Origin: Zoogloea sp. LCSB751
Lineage (GTDB): Bacteria; Pseudomonadota; Gammaproteobacteria; Burkholderiales; Rhodocyclaceae
NCBI RefSeq assembly: GCF_002028455.1
Contig: NZ_MWUM01000009.1
Span: 1 to 64,000, forward strand
Length of the DNA: 64,000 nt
Reading direction: 5' to 3'
In this document: positions 37,090 through 47,401 of the stretch, in pieces
Layout: every line of letters starts with the position of its first letter
Position numbering within the stretch: the first letter of the stretch is position 1
Program-made: the position numbers and the translations under genes
The notes under the pieces: generated by a model
Told to the model about the DNA's origin: nothing
The model's input: only the letters and a program-made list of their open reading frames with translations
Database searches by the model: none

Positions 37090-37625
37090 TATTTGGATTC
37101 CTCCTCGATGTAACGGGACAGCAGCATTCCCTGAGCCAGCACGAACACGAGCATCAGGCCCATGCCGCCGAAAAGCTTGAAGTTGACCCAGGTGTCTTCG
37201 GAAAAGTTGTAGGCAACGAACAGGTTGATCACGCCCATCGCGCCAAAGAACCCGGCCCAGGCCAGGTTGAGCCTGCCCCACAGGGGGTCGGGCAGCTTCA
37301 TCTGGGCTTCCAATAGACTACGGATCAGGTTCTTGCCAAGGAACTGGGCGGAAAACAGCAGCGATCCGGCAAAGAACCAGTACAGCACGGTCGGCTTCCA
37401 CTTGATGAAGGTCGGATTCTGGAAGAACAGGGTGGCGCCACCAAAGAGGGTGACGATCACGAGGCTGACCCACAGCATGGTGTCCACCTTCCGATGGCGG
37501 AACCATACCCAACCGATCTGGGCGACGGTGGCGGCGATGGCCACGGCAGTCGCCGCAAAGATGCCGGCAAACTTGTAGGCAATGAAGAAAAGGATGATCG
37601 GGAACAGGTCGAAAAGAAATTTCAT
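37089..37625 (-). CDS. yciB: Inner-membrane septation protein A (YciB)
   Basis: 178 residues with about five hydrophobic helices starting [23 protein letters not shown]. YciB/IspZ family: [35 protein letters not shown] is diagnostic. Implicated in cell-envelope integrity and septation. First gene of a yciB-yciI-bolA-parvulin run. Confidence 0.94.
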   Translation of the reverse strand: MKFLFDLFPIILFFIAYKFAGIFAATAVAIAATVAQIGWVWFRHRKVDTMLWVSLVIVTLFGGATLFFQNPTFIKWKPTVLYWFFAGSLLFSAQFLGKNLIRSLLEAQMKLPDPLWGRLNLAWAGFFGAMGVINLFVAYNFSEDTWVNFKLFGGMGLMLVFVLAQGMLLSRYIEEESK

Positions 37626-37677
37626 CAGTTCAGAGAAAGGGGATGCGAGGCGGTGAGGGCGGTCGGTAGCGTGCGCG

Positions 37678-38076
37678 TCAGGCGAGGTCGGCACGGTTGC
37701 GCATGTGGTCGGCAAGGCCGAGGATGGCGGTCCACAGTTTGTCCCGCAGTGGGCCGGAAGGCAGGCATTCATCGAAAGCCGTTTCCATGCACATCAGCCA
37801 CTGGTCGCGTTCCCGGTTGGCAATCGCAAAGGGCAGGTGGCGGGCGCGCAGGCGGGGATGGCCGAATTCCTGTTCGTAGAGCGGCGGGCCGCCGAGCCAG
37901 CCGGTCAGGTACTTGAACAGTTTCTCTTCCGAACCGGACAGGTCTTCCGGGTGCATCTGGCGGACGTCCCATGCCTCGGGGAGGGTGTCCATGAGTTCGT
38001 AGAAACGATGGACAAGGTGACGAATGGTCTCTTCGCCACCGAGTTCGGCGTAGGGCGTGAGTGGTTCAAGCGCCAT
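37678..38076 (-). CDS. Group II truncated hemoglobin
   Basis: 132-residue 2-on-2 globin. [30 protein letters not shown] is the A/B helix region; [28 protein letters not shown] carries the proximal histidine (F8), and ERDQWLMCM the conserved Trp of group II. It probably binds O2 or NO. I chose ATG 38076, which overlaps the persulfide-dioxygenase-like gene by 11 bases; a start at 38103 is possible. Confidence 0.92.
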   Translation of the reverse strand: MALEPLTPYAELGGEETIRHLVHRFYELMDTLPEAWDVRQMHPEDLSGSEEKLFKYLTGWLGGPPLYEQEFGHPRLRARHLPFAIANRERDQWLMCMETAFDECLPSGPLRDKLWTAILGLADHMRNRADLA

Positions 38077-38776
38077 GGATATCCAGCTCTCCGATACGGC
38101 CACAGCGCAGGTTGGCGGGCAGGGCTTCGTCCATCATGCTCGGGGGAGGCAGGCCAAGGCTGGCCATCAGTTCGATGAATTCTTGCCGGCTGCGTCCGGC
38201 CAGGCGAGGATTGCCGCCTTTTTCCTGGGCGATGCTTGATACGCGTGCACCGCGGTAATCGTGGCCCGGATAGACCAGCGTTTCGTCCGGGAAAGTAAAC
38301 AGACGTTCGGTGATGCTGTCGTACAGTTGCCCGGCGTCACCGCCCTGGAAGTCGGTGCGGCCGCAGCCGCCTATCATCAGCGCGTCGCCCGTGAAGAGCC
38401 GATCGCGCCAGTGGTAGGTGACGCAGCCTGGCGTATGTCCTGGTGTAGGAATGACGCGGATGACCTCGTTGCCGAACACGATGGTGTCCCCATCACCAAC
38501 CGTGCGATCGGCGCAGCCCACGCCGCCGCCGGTGCTGATGACGCTGCGGGCGCCGGTGACCTCTCGTAGACCGGCGGAGCCGGTGATGTGGTCGGCATGA
38601 ACATGGGTCTCCATAACCCAGATCAGCTGGAGTTCCTGCTCCTGTAGAAAGCTGATGTAGGCGCCCACGTGTTCCTTCACCGAATCGATGATGACTGCAT
38701 CGCCGGTCATCGGGTCGGCCAGGAGGTAGCTGAGCGTGCAGCTGTGCGGATCGAAGAACTGGCGGAACAGGATCAT
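38066..38776 (-). CDS. MBL-fold hydrolase, persulfide dioxygenase-like (ETHE1 type)
   Basis: Likely oxidises glutathione persulfide to sulfite. Mononuclear iron/metallo-beta-lactamase ligands THVHADH, TPGHTPGC, TGDALMIGGCGRTDFQGGD and VYPGHDY, all in the ETHE1 pattern. MILFRQFFDPHSCTLSYLLAD at 38776 is the family-like start; an ATG at 38818 would add 14 residues. No rhodanese fusion. Confidence 0.88.
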   Translation of the reverse strand: MILFRQFFDPHSCTLSYLLADPMTGDAVIIDSVKEHVGAYISFLQEQELQLIWVMETHVHADHITGSAGLREVTGARSVISTGGGVGCADRTVGDGDTIVFGNEVIRVIPTPGHTPGCVTYHWRDRLFTGDALMIGGCGRTDFQGGDAGQLYDSITERLFTFPDETLVYPGHDYRGARVSSIAQEKGGNPRLAGRSRQEFIELMASLGLPPPSMMDEALPANLRCGRIGELDIHGA

Positions 38777-38819
38777 GGATGTGGCGCCAAAACGGAATAG
38801 CATCGATTCTAGCTTCAAC

Positions 38820-40172
38820 TCAGGCTTTTGTTGTGGCTCGAAGGTGGATGCTGGCAGTCAGCCCGCCGCCCTGTCGCGGTGCCAGGCGAAATTCGCCCTG
38901 CTGGCCACGTACGATGCGATCGACGATGGCCAGCCCGAGCCCCGACCCTTTGGTATTGCTGCGGGCGGATTCGAGCCGGGTAAACGGTCGCTTGACACGC
39001 TCGATGTCGGCCTCTGGAATGCCCGGGCCACGATCGAGCACGCGGATCGTTGGCCGACCCTGGTCTACGCCGATTTCCAGCTCAGGCGGCGAGCCTGCGT
39101 AACGCAGCGCATTTTCAATCAGGTTTGTGACGGCACGTCGCAGGGCTTGTGGACGGGCGGCCGCCATCACGGAGCCGATGCTGCGCAGTTCCAGCGTGAA
39201 GCCGCGGCGGGCATACAGGGTGACCAGTTCGGCGGCGAGTTCGGAGAGATCGAGCAAGTTCAGTGCTTCGCCTCCGTCCAGCTTCGAAAACTCGAGGAAC
39301 TGGCCGATGATGCGGTCCATGTCCTCAATGTCGGAGACCATCGCGTCGATGTCGGCCGGATCGGCGCCACACATCTCGATGCCCAGGCGCAGGCGCGCCA
39401 GCGGCGTGCGCAGGTCGTGGGATACGCCGGCCAGGATCAGCGCCCGGTCGGCATCGAGCTGCTGCAGGTCGTGGGACATCTGGTTGAAGGCGTGGGCGAG
39501 ATCGGACAGTTCGGTGGGGCCGCTTTCGCTCAATTGCGGCGGAACCTCGCCACGGCCGACGGTGCGGGCTGCGGCCGCCATCGCCTTGAGGGGCAGGCTG
39601 ACTCGGGAGACGATCATGTAGGCACCCAGCGTGGCGAGACACAGGGCTGCCGCACCCCACCACATCCATTCCTGGGCGTGGGGGCGAATGATCCGCTCGC
39701 TGGGTAGCATGACCCAGAATTCCATGCTCTCCGACGGCGGGTCGTCGTCCAGCCTGAAACTGACCCAGAAACCGGTCAGGCCTTCCCAGGAGGATGCAAA
39801 GCGGGTCTCCATGCCTAACTGCTTGCGGACGTCGTTGATCACCATCCGCATGATTGCCGTATCCTCCAGCGGCTGCAACTTGTCCTGGGCCTCGGCGGGA
39901 TAGATGCGAATGCCTTCCAGGGTTGCCAGATCGAGCAGCAGGTCCTTGCGTCGTGCTGGGTCGGCATTGAGGAGCGCAGTGCGGGTCAGGTTGATGATGC
40001 TGATCACCGTCTGGGCGGTCTGGCGCGCCCGGCTGGCCTGGTCGAAATGGCTGAAGATCGCCGACCACACCGCCACCGAGGCCAGCATCAGCGCCGCCAC
40101 CACTAGAAAGATGCGCCATAGCAGCGTGCGGGGTGCTGCGTGGAGCAGGGAGCGGTAGCGGGCCGATGGCAT
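38820..40172 (-). CDS. envZ: EnvZ-like sensor histidine kinase
   Basis: 450 residues: a membrane helix (~20-42, LLWRIFLVVAALMLASVAVWS), a periplasmic domain, a second helix (~178-200), HAMP (VSLPLKAMAAAARTVGRGEVPP), HisKA with H252 in AGVSHDLRTPLARLRLG, and HATPase (NLIENALRYA, DRGPGIP, GSGLGLAIVDRI). Paired with ompR 38 bases upstream. Osmotic or general envelope sensing is inferred from the family. Confidence 0.9.
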   Translation of the reverse strand: MPSARYRSLLHAAPRTLLWRIFLVVAALMLASVAVWSAIFSHFDQASRARQTAQTVISIINLTRTALLNADPARRKDLLLDLATLEGIRIYPAEAQDKLQPLEDTAIMRMVINDVRKQLGMETRFASSWEGLTGFWVSFRLDDDPPSESMEFWVMLPSERIIRPHAQEWMWWGAAALCLATLGAYMIVSRVSLPLKAMAAAARTVGRGEVPPQLSESGPTELSDLAHAFNQMSHDLQQLDADRALILAGVSHDLRTPLARLRLGIEMCGADPADIDAMVSDIEDMDRIIGQFLEFSKLDGGEALNLLDLSELAAELVTLYARRGFTLELRSIGSVMAAARPQALRRAVTNLIENALRYAGSPPELEIGVDQGRPTIRVLDRGPGIPEADIERVKRPFTRLESARSNTKGSGLGLAIVDRIVRGQQGEFRLAPRQGGGLTASIHLRATTKA

Positions 40173-40210
40173 GTTGCGACGGACGGACGGGAGCGGGGAC
40201 GCTCCCAGCC

Positions 40211-40939
40211 TCACTGGGTATGCTTGTTGCCGTCCGGTACGAAGACGTAGCCAAAGCCCCATACGGTCTGGATGTAGCGGGGCTTGCCGGGGTCTTCCTC
40301 GATGAGCTTGCGCAGGCGGGAGATCTGCACGTCGATGGAGCGGTCAAACACGTCGTATTCACGGCCGCGGGCCAGTTCCATCAGGCGGTCCCGCGAGAGG
40401 GGCTGGCGGGGATGCTGCAGCAGCACCTTGAGCAGCGCGAACTCGCCGGTGGTGAGCAGGGTTTCCTCGCCGTTGCGGATCAGCATGCGGGTACCGAGCT
40501 GGACGACGATCTGGCCGAAGCGCACGTCCTCGTCATCGGCCGCCGGTGCGCCGGGGGGCGTCTGTGGCTGGCGGCGCAGCACGGCGTTGATGCGGGCCAC
40601 CAGTTCGCGAGGGTTGAAGGGCTTGGGAAGATAATCGTCTGCCCCCATCTCCAGGCCGACGATGCGGTCCACATCGTCGCCCTTGGCGGTGAGCATCACG
40701 ATGGGAATGCCGTTGTTGGTGCCGCGCAGGCGCCGGCAGATCGACAGGCCGTCTTCGCCCGGCAGCATGAGGTCGAGCACCATCAGGTCGAAGTGTTCGC
40801 GCAGCAGCGCACGATCCATCTGCGCCGCGTCGGCCACTGTCTTGACGTTGAAGCCCTGTTCGCCAAGGTAACGTTTCAGCAGGTCGCGCAGGCGAAGGTC
40901 GTCGTCAACGACGAGAATGCGAAAGCTCTCTTTTTCCAT
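40211..40939 (-). CDS. ompR: OmpR-like response regulator
   Basis: 242 residues: receiver with VDDDLRLRDLL, D56 in MVLDLMLPGEDGL and KPF, then a winged-helix DNA-binding domain (LLTTGEFALLKVLLQHPRQPLSRDRLM, FDRSIDVQISRLRKLIEEDPGKPRYIQTVWGFGYVF). The RGREYDVFDRSIDVQISRLRKL segment is characteristic of OmpR itself. Divergent from a small secreted-protein gene. Confidence 0.94.
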   Translation of the reverse strand: MEKESFRILVVDDDLRLRDLLKRYLGEQGFNVKTVADAAQMDRALLREHFDLMVLDLMLPGEDGLSICRRLRGTNNGIPIVMLTAKGDDVDRIVGLEMGADDYLPKPFNPRELVARINAVLRRQPQTPPGAPAADDEDVRFGQIVVQLGTRMLIRNGEETLLTTGEFALLKVLLQHPRQPLSRDRLMELARGREYDVFDRSIDVQISRLRKLIEEDPGKPRYIQTVWGFGYVFVPDGNKHTQ

Positions 40940-41135
40940 GGGCTGAATGCTAGCCGCTCGTTTGCAGGCCGGCTAGCGGGACGATGGAGGACACGGGTAA
41001 ATAAACGTAAGTGTCGCGATTCGCCTAACATTCCCTTACAAACCGTCGCACCTTGGTTCGTTCGGCCTGCCAGAATCAAATCGGCCCGCTTCTCGGGGAT
41101 GCCTGAATGATTGCGGCCGGGTTAGGATAAGCGCC

Positions 41136-41462
41136 ATGTGCAATGAGACAACTTTGCCGAACAAGTCTGGTCGAGGCCCGAGCTTGACGCTGGGGTTGTT
41201 GCTGGTCGGTCTGCTGGCGTCGGGGGCTGCGGCAGCTCAGGGGAACGAGCGCTTAGGGCCTTTCCTCCGCCAGTATGCGGTTCCTCAGGATCGTCAAGGG
41301 CGGGAGATGCCGGCTTTTTCCGCTGAACCGATGCGACGCCAGGAAGTCGACGAGAGTCGCAACCCCCGCCGCTGGTCGCCCGAGGAGAGGCGTCAGCTGC
41401 GGCGCGATGTCCACGAGGCTGGCCGGGACGTCTACGGCGACCGTCACCGCCGTCCGGACTGA
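41136..41462 (+). CDS. Small exported protein of unknown function
   Basis: 108 residues with an N-terminal hydrophobic signal (LTLGLLLVGLLASGAAAAQ, probable cleavage after AAA) and a short mature part ending in an Arg-rich segment (RRWSPEERRQLRRDVHEAGRDVYGDRHRRPD). I do not recognise a named domain. The gene is divergent from ompR across a 196-base gap, so control by OmpR is conceivable. Codon usage matches its neighbours, which supports it being real. Confidence 0.65.
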   Translation: MCNETTLPNKSGRGPSLTLGLLLVGLLASGAAAAQGNERLGPFLRQYAVPQDRQGREMPAFSAEPMRRQEVDESRNPRRWSPEERRQLRRDVHEAGRDVYGDRHRRPD

Positions 41463-41531
41463 AGGCTGCTGGCGGTTCGCGTCGTCAACGACGCGGCTTC
41501 CAGGGCCGGAGGGCGGTAGAATGCGCCTCCT

Positions 41532-42224
41532 ATGAAGATTCTCGCCCTCGAAACCTCCACCGAATACGGCTCTGTCGCACTGCTCGACGGAGATCGCCTC
41601 GTCGAGCGTCCGGTGCTCGGCCGTCCCGGCCATTCGGAAACCATTCTTCCTGAAGTGCGTGCGCTCCTGAAGGAAACTGCGGTCGAACTCGCGGAACTCG
41701 ATGCGATCGCCTTCGGCGCTGGTCCGGGAGCCTTTACTGGCTTGCGTCTGGCCTGTGGCGTAGCGCAGGGACTTGCGCTAGGGGCCGGGAAGCCGGTGGT
41801 GCCGGTGGGCACGCTGGAAGCGCTGGCAGACCAATGCGATCAAACCTCCATTTTCGTAGCTGCGGATGCGCGGATGTCGGAGGTCTACTTCGCCGCCTAT
41901 CGGCGAATCAATGGTGTGCTGGTCGAGCAGGCTGCGCCGGCGTGTGCCGTTCCTGCGGCCGTGGTGCTGCCGGTGGATGGCGAATGGTTCGGCTTCGGTT
42001 CTGCCTTTGGCGCCTACGGGGATGCGCTGATCCCGGCTCTTGGCGGACGCCTGGCCGGCTTCGATGCATCGCCTGTGCCCAGGGCGTCCAGCGTGGCACG
42101 CCTGGCTGCGACGCGTTTTGCCCAGGGAGGGGCGATCGACCCGGCCCTGGCGGCACCTTTGTACGTACGTGACAAGGTCGCCATGACCACCGCCGAGCGT
42201 CTCGCCAGCGGAGGGCGGGCGTGA
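41532..42224 (+). CDS. tsaB: tRNA threonylcarbamoyladenosine biosynthesis protein TsaB
   Basis: Partner of TsaD in making t6A37 of tRNAs. MKILALETSTEYGSVALLDG, RPGHSETILPEVRALL and FGAGPGAFTGLRLACGVAQGLALG are diagnostic. 230 residues. Overlaps rimI by four bases. Confidence 0.95.
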   Translation: MKILALETSTEYGSVALLDGDRLVERPVLGRPGHSETILPEVRALLKETAVELAELDAIAFGAGPGAFTGLRLACGVAQGLALGAGKPVVPVGTLEALADQCDQTSIFVAADARMSEVYFAAYRRINGVLVEQAAPACAVPAAVVLPVDGEWFGFGSAFGAYGDALIPALGGRLAGFDASPVPRASSVARLAATRFAQGGAIDPALAAPLYVRDKVAMTTAERLASGGRA

Positions 42225-42673
42225 CGCTGGTTGAACTGAATTTTGTGCCCATGCGCGACGACGACCTGGAGTGGGTCGCGCTGCAGGATGCACAGCTGTA
42301 CCCCTTTCCCTGGTCCGTGGGCAATTTCTCCGACTCCATGCGTTCCGGCTACAGTTGCTGGACCATGCTGGACAGGGCGCAACCAGTTGGTTATGCAGTG
42401 CTGATGATGGTGCTCGACGAAGCCCACATTCTCAACATCAGCGTGGTTGTCGAGCGTCAGCGTCAGGGCTTGGGGCGCTGCCTGCTGGCGCATCTGGGGA
42501 GCGTGGCCCGCCAGGCTGGCGCCCGTCAGTTGTTCCTCGAGGTGCGCCCATCCAATAGCGCGGCACTGGCGCTCTACGAGCGCGCCGGTTTCGAGATCAT
42601 CGGTCGTCGCAAGGGTTATTACCCTGCAGCGGCAGGGCGCGAGGATGCGCTGGTGATGAGGTCCCGCCTGTGA
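42221..42673 (+). CDS. rimI: Ribosomal protein alanine acetyltransferase RimI
   Basis: GNAT enzyme acetylating the S18 N-terminus. AHILNISVVVERQRQGLGRCLLAHL carries the acetyl-CoA-binding motif A, and LEVRPSNSAALALYERAGFEIIGRRKGYYP is the RimI signature. GTG start at 42221, overlapping tsaB, a very common pairing. Confidence 0.94.
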   Translation: MTLVELNFVPMRDDDLEWVALQDAQLYPFPWSVGNFSDSMRSGYSCWTMLDRAQPVGYAVLMMVLDEAHILNISVVVERQRQGLGRCLLAHLGSVARQAGARQLFLEVRPSNSAALALYERAGFEIIGRRKGYYPAAAGREDALVMRSRL

Positions 42674-42683
42674 GTACCTTGCG

Positions 42684-43523
42684 ATGAACCTGCGTCGAAA
42701 CGGCATCCTGCGGGAGATGGGGCTGGCGCCCCTGTGGCGACTCCGCAGCGCAGGCGATGAACAGGAGGACGCGGTCGTCGTTCCTGCTGCGCTGCTGCCT
42801 GAGCCGGCGGTGGAGCGGCCTGCTGCGGTGCCGCCAGCGCTGCCACGGCCCCTCCGGAACGTGTTGCCGGCTGTAGTGCCGGCGGCGCCGGAGCGCATCC
42901 AGTCCGGCGAGGCGCCGCCGGCGTCCGTCCGCGTCGCGGGGCTGGACTGGGATGCGCTCGAAGCGCGCATCCGCGGTTGCGAGGCCTGCGGCCTGTGCCG
43001 ACGGCGTAAGCAGGCGGTGCCGGGCGTTGGCGACCGGGAGGCCGACTGGCTGTTCGTCGGTGAAGGGCCGGGGGCCGAAGAGGACGAGCGCGGCGAACCT
43101 TTTGTTGGTCAGGCCGGGCGCCTGCTGGACAACATGCTTGCCGCGATCGGGCTGAAGCGGGGCGAGGACGTCTACATCGGCAATGCCGTGAAATGCCGGC
43201 CACCCCACAACCGGACGCCGGACACCGCGGAGCTGGCTGCCTGCTTTCCTTATCTGCAGCGCCAGATCGAACTGATCCGTCCCCGCCTGATCGTGGCCCT
43301 CGGCCGTCCGGCGGCGCAAGCCCTGCTCAATCAGGAAATCAGGATCGGCGCCGCACGGGGCAAGCTGTTTGCTTACGGATCGATACCGGTCATCGTGACC
43401 TATCACCCGGCCTACCTGCTGCGAAATCTCCCCGACAAGGCCAAGGCCTGGGAAGATCTGTGCTTTGCCCGACGCACCATGCAGGGCCTCAAGGCTGCCG
43501 ACAAGACACTGGGGCCGGTTTGA
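42684..43523 (+). CDS. Uracil-DNA glycosylase, family 4 (Fe-S)
   Basis: Removes uracil from DNA. A ~90-residue Pro/Ala-rich N-terminal extension precedes the cluster cysteines C99, C102 and C105 (RGCEACGLCRRRKQAVPGVGD). Motif 1 is GEGPGAEEDERGEPFVGQAG, followed by NAVKCRPPHNRTP, and motif 2 is YHPAYLLR. Third gene of tsaB-rimI-udg, a common arrangement in betaproteobacteria. Confidence 0.93.
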   Translation: MNLRRNGILREMGLAPLWRLRSAGDEQEDAVVVPAALLPEPAVERPAAVPPALPRPLRNVLPAVVPAAPERIQSGEAPPASVRVAGLDWDALEARIRGCEACGLCRRRKQAVPGVGDREADWLFVGEGPGAEEDERGEPFVGQAGRLLDNMLAAIGLKRGEDVYIGNAVKCRPPHNRTPDTAELAACFPYLQRQIELIRPRLIVALGRPAAQALLNQEIRIGAARGKLFAYGSIPVIVTYHPAYLLRNLPDKAKAWEDLCFARRTMQGLKAADKTLGPV

Positions 43524-43601
43524 AAGCCCCTGCCCTCGGGCAGAGGGCCTCTGCATGCGCATCGTGCGTCACTCGAAGCGTTTTCACGGAAGGCCTCTTT
43601 C

Positions 43602-44144
43602 ATGCGTATCCGGTTGCTCGTGTTCCTGCTGCTATCGGCAAGCCTGATGAGCGGTTGTGGGTATCACCAGATCCAGGCCGACGATGAGCAGGTGGTGGCG
43701 TCCGCCTCCGAGTTCATTGCGCTCAGTCGGCGGCGGGCGGATCAGGTGCCCAATCTGATCCAGGTGGTGCACACCTACGCGCCGAATGAGCGGGAAGCCT
43801 TGAGCCGCGTGAAGGTGGCGCAGGATTCCGTTGCGGAGCACACCCCAACAAAGGCCGATTCCTCGAATGGCCGGGATGCGATGCGCGAGTTCTCTGACGG
43901 GAACATGCAACTGTCCCAGGCGATCGAGAGACTGCTGGCCGTTGCCGAGAATTACCCGGCCCTCAAGGCCGATGCCAATTTCCGCGACATCGAGGCCCAG
44001 ATGGAGGGCGCCGAGACGCATCTCGACGCGGCCCGGGGCAGGTATGCCGATGCGGTGGCGGCATACAACGCAGCGATCGGGACATTTCCGGGCCGCGTCA
44101 CAGCGCTGCTGATGGGGGCCAAGCCCAGGGACGCGCTGCGCTGA
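43602..44144 (+). CDS. LemA-family-like lipoprotein
   Basis: 180 residues. Lipoprotein signal MRIRLLVFLLLSASLMSGCG (lipobox LMSGC). The rest matches LemA-type helical proteins in SRRRADQVPNLIQVVHTYAPNERE and VAENYPALKADANFRDIEAQMEGAE, ending AVAAYNAAIGTFPG. Most LemA proteins carry an N-terminal membrane helix followed by YN-LV; here a lipid anchor replaces it. Role unknown. Confidence 0.8.
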   Translation: MRIRLLVFLLLSASLMSGCGYHQIQADDEQVVASASEFIALSRRRADQVPNLIQVVHTYAPNEREALSRVKVAQDSVAEHTPTKADSSNGRDAMREFSDGNMQLSQAIERLLAVAENYPALKADANFRDIEAQMEGAETHLDAARGRYADAVAAYNAAIGTFPGRVTALLMGAKPRDALR

Positions 44145-44186
44145 CGGGGTGTATGAAGAGGCCGGATCCGTTCGGCCGGCGCCTCC

Positions 44187-46322
44187 TCAGGCCTGGGGCG
44201 AACCCTTGTCGAGGGCAAAGTAGATTGCCGCACCGTGGCCTGTTTCACCTTCAGCCCAAACCTCGCCGCCGTGCCTGTGCAGGATGCGTGCGACGGTCGC
44301 GAGGCCGATACCGGTGCCGGGAAACTCCCGGTCGGTGTGCAGGCGCTGGAAGGGACGGAACAGGTTGTCCCGATAGCGCATGTCGAATCCCGCGCCATTG
44401 TCACGAACGACAAAGGCTGCATGCCCGTCGTGGTGGGTTGCCGCCACCTGGATCTCCGCCTGCTCGGTGTGGCCGGTGAATTTCCAGGCATTGCCGAGCA
44501 GATTTTCAAGCACCGTCCGCATCAGGCTCGGATCGGCCTCCACCTGCAGACAGGGGGCGATGTCGATGCTTATCTGTCGGTCCGGTTCCTGTTGTTGCAG
44601 CTCGTCGCAGATGGCCCGGGCCAGCCGGGACAGGTCCACCTGGCGTCGCTCCAGCGGTTTGCGGCTGACCCGCGAGAGGGTCAGCAGATCGTCGATCAGC
44701 TGGCTCATGCGATGAGCCGCGGCGCGGACGCGGCGCAGCAGTTCCCGGGCTTCGTCGTCGAGCCGGTCGGCGTAGTCCGTGCCGATGATGGTGCTGTAGC
44801 CCTCGATGGCCCGCAGCGGGGTCCGCAGATCGTGAGATACCGAGTAGCTGAAGGACTCCAGTTCGGCCAGTGCGGCACTCAACTGGGAGGTCCGCTCCGC
44901 CACCCTTTGTTCCAGTTCGGCATTGAGGCGCTTGATCGCGCGCTCAGCGAATTTTCGTTCGGTGAGATCCGTGCCGACGCTGACGACGTGGGGTTTTCCG
45001 TCCAGCTGGACACGCCGGCTCACCAGCAGGAAGGGGACCGGATCACGCCCGTTGCGCTGGAGCAGGACTTCCGCCGAGGCCTCGCCAGCCTGCAGGGCCG
45101 TATCGAGGCGATGGGCCATCATCGGCGCCTGTTCCTGAATCACGAGCTGCCGGGCTTCCCGGTGCACCAGCTGGCTCTCGTCCAGGCCGGTCAGATCGCG
45201 GACGAAGCGGTTCCACAGCACGAGGTGGCCGGCTTCATCGAACAGGAAGAAGGGCGTCGGCAGGCTGTCGATGAGGCCGCGGGAGAAGTCCCGCTCGGCC
45301 TTGAGCTGCTGTTCGGCCTCGATCGAAAACGGGTCCATCTCCGTAGAGGCGTCCCGGAAGACGACGACGACCCCTACCGGCGCCTTGTGGGGGGCGGCGA
45401 GGATGGGGGCGCCGCTGTCGGCAATGGGGCGCTGCCGGCCATGGCGATCGACAAGCAAGGTGCCCCGGGGTAGCGTCACCTTGCCGCCTTCGCGCATGAC
45501 CCGCTGGGCCGGGCATTCAGCGGTTGTCCCGTCTTCGGCGTGGACGAGGGGCAGGACCTCGGTCAGCGGGCGCCCGCGGGCTTCCTCCTCGGGCCAGCCG
45601 GTCATCTGTTCGGCAACCGGATTCATCAGGGTAACGCGGCAGTGCTCGTCGGTGGCGATCACCGCTTCGCCGATGCTGCGCAGGGTCATGGACAGGTACT
45701 CGCGGGTAGCGCGCTGGGCGGTCTGGTCGATCACCACCCCGACAATCGCCGCGAGGCTGCCGTCCGGCTTGCGCAGCAGGGTCATGGCGTCGTGCAGCCA
45801 GAGCTGTCCCTGGCGTGGCGAATCGAGCCGATACTCGACGTCGACTTCCACAGGCGCGTGGCCCGGTGTCAGCAAGGCGTCATCGATGCGCGCCCAGATC
45901 CGCCCGAGCTCTTCGGGTGGCAGATAGCGCAGGAAATGCAGCCAGCCGCCCGGGGCGCACAGGGCATCCACCGGCGTGGCCAGCCAGTCTTCGGCGCGCT
46001 TGGATATGTACTCGTAGCGCTCGTGGCCAGGGTCGAAGCGGTACAGCATGTGCCGGGTATGGGCCAGTACTTCGGACAGATGGGCGTCGGGATGCACGTC
46101 CGGCGCGGGGCCGGCGGCAGGCTGCGGGGGGGTTGCCGTTGGTTCGGTAGCCTGCGCCGATCGCGCCAGCAGAAATCTGCAGGCGACAAGGAAGAACAGC
46201 AGGCTCGTGCCGACGATGGCCAGTGGCGGCGGCCCTCCGTACCTGCTGCCGAATACCGCCAGGCTGCTCAGCAGGGCATGGGCGAGCGTCAGAAGGACGG
46301 CTGCGCGCGTGCCGCCCGTCAT
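44187..46322 (-). CDS. Multi-PAS sensor histidine kinase
   Basis: 711 residues. Two short N-terminal hydrophobic segments (TRAAVLLTLAHALLSSLAVF and LAIVGTSLLFFLVACRFLLA), then three PAS-like domains (~residues 85-215, 220-345, 355-470) with YISKRAEDWLATPVDAL, EAVIATDEHCRVTLMNPVAEQMTGW and PFFLFDEAGHLVLWNRFVRDLTG. A coiled coil (RLNAELEQRVAERTSQLSAAL) leads to HisKA with H497 in SYSVSHDLRTPLRAIEGYS and an HATPase (LLGNAWKFT, DNGAGFD, GTGIGLATV). This phytochrome-like core is common; the signal and partner regulator are not evident. ATG 46322 chosen; divergent from tadA. Confidence 0.88.
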   Translation of the reverse strand: MTGGTRAAVLLTLAHALLSSLAVFGSRYGGPPPLAIVGTSLLFFLVACRFLLARSAQATEPTATPPQPAAGPAPDVHPDAHLSEVLAHTRHMLYRFDPGHERYEYISKRAEDWLATPVDALCAPGGWLHFLRYLPPEELGRIWARIDDALLTPGHAPVEVDVEYRLDSPRQGQLWLHDAMTLLRKPDGSLAAIVGVVIDQTAQRATREYLSMTLRSIGEAVIATDEHCRVTLMNPVAEQMTGWPEEEARGRPLTEVLPLVHAEDGTTAECPAQRVMREGGKVTLPRGTLLVDRHGRQRPIADSGAPILAAPHKAPVGVVVVFRDASTEMDPFSIEAEQQLKAERDFSRGLIDSLPTPFFLFDEAGHLVLWNRFVRDLTGLDESQLVHREARQLVIQEQAPMMAHRLDTALQAGEASAEVLLQRNGRDPVPFLLVSRRVQLDGKPHVVSVGTDLTERKFAERAIKRLNAELEQRVAERTSQLSAALAELESFSYSVSHDLRTPLRAIEGYSTIIGTDYADRLDDEARELLRRVRAAAHRMSQLIDDLLTLSRVSRKPLERRQVDLSRLARAICDELQQQEPDRQISIDIAPCLQVEADPSLMRTVLENLLGNAWKFTGHTEQAEIQVAATHHDGHAAFVVRDNGAGFDMRYRDNLFRPFQRLHTDREFPGTGIGLATVARILHRHGGEVWAEGETGHGAAIYFALDKGSPQA

Positions 46323-46412
46323 GTCCGGGCTCCAGGTGAGGGGTGTCCTGCTGCGGTTTCGGTGAGGCTTTCCACGATGCTGCTTTAAAATCCTGTCTTT
46401 GAGTCTGCTTGA

Positions 46413-47397
<985 letters not shown>

Positions 47398-47401
<4 letters not shown>

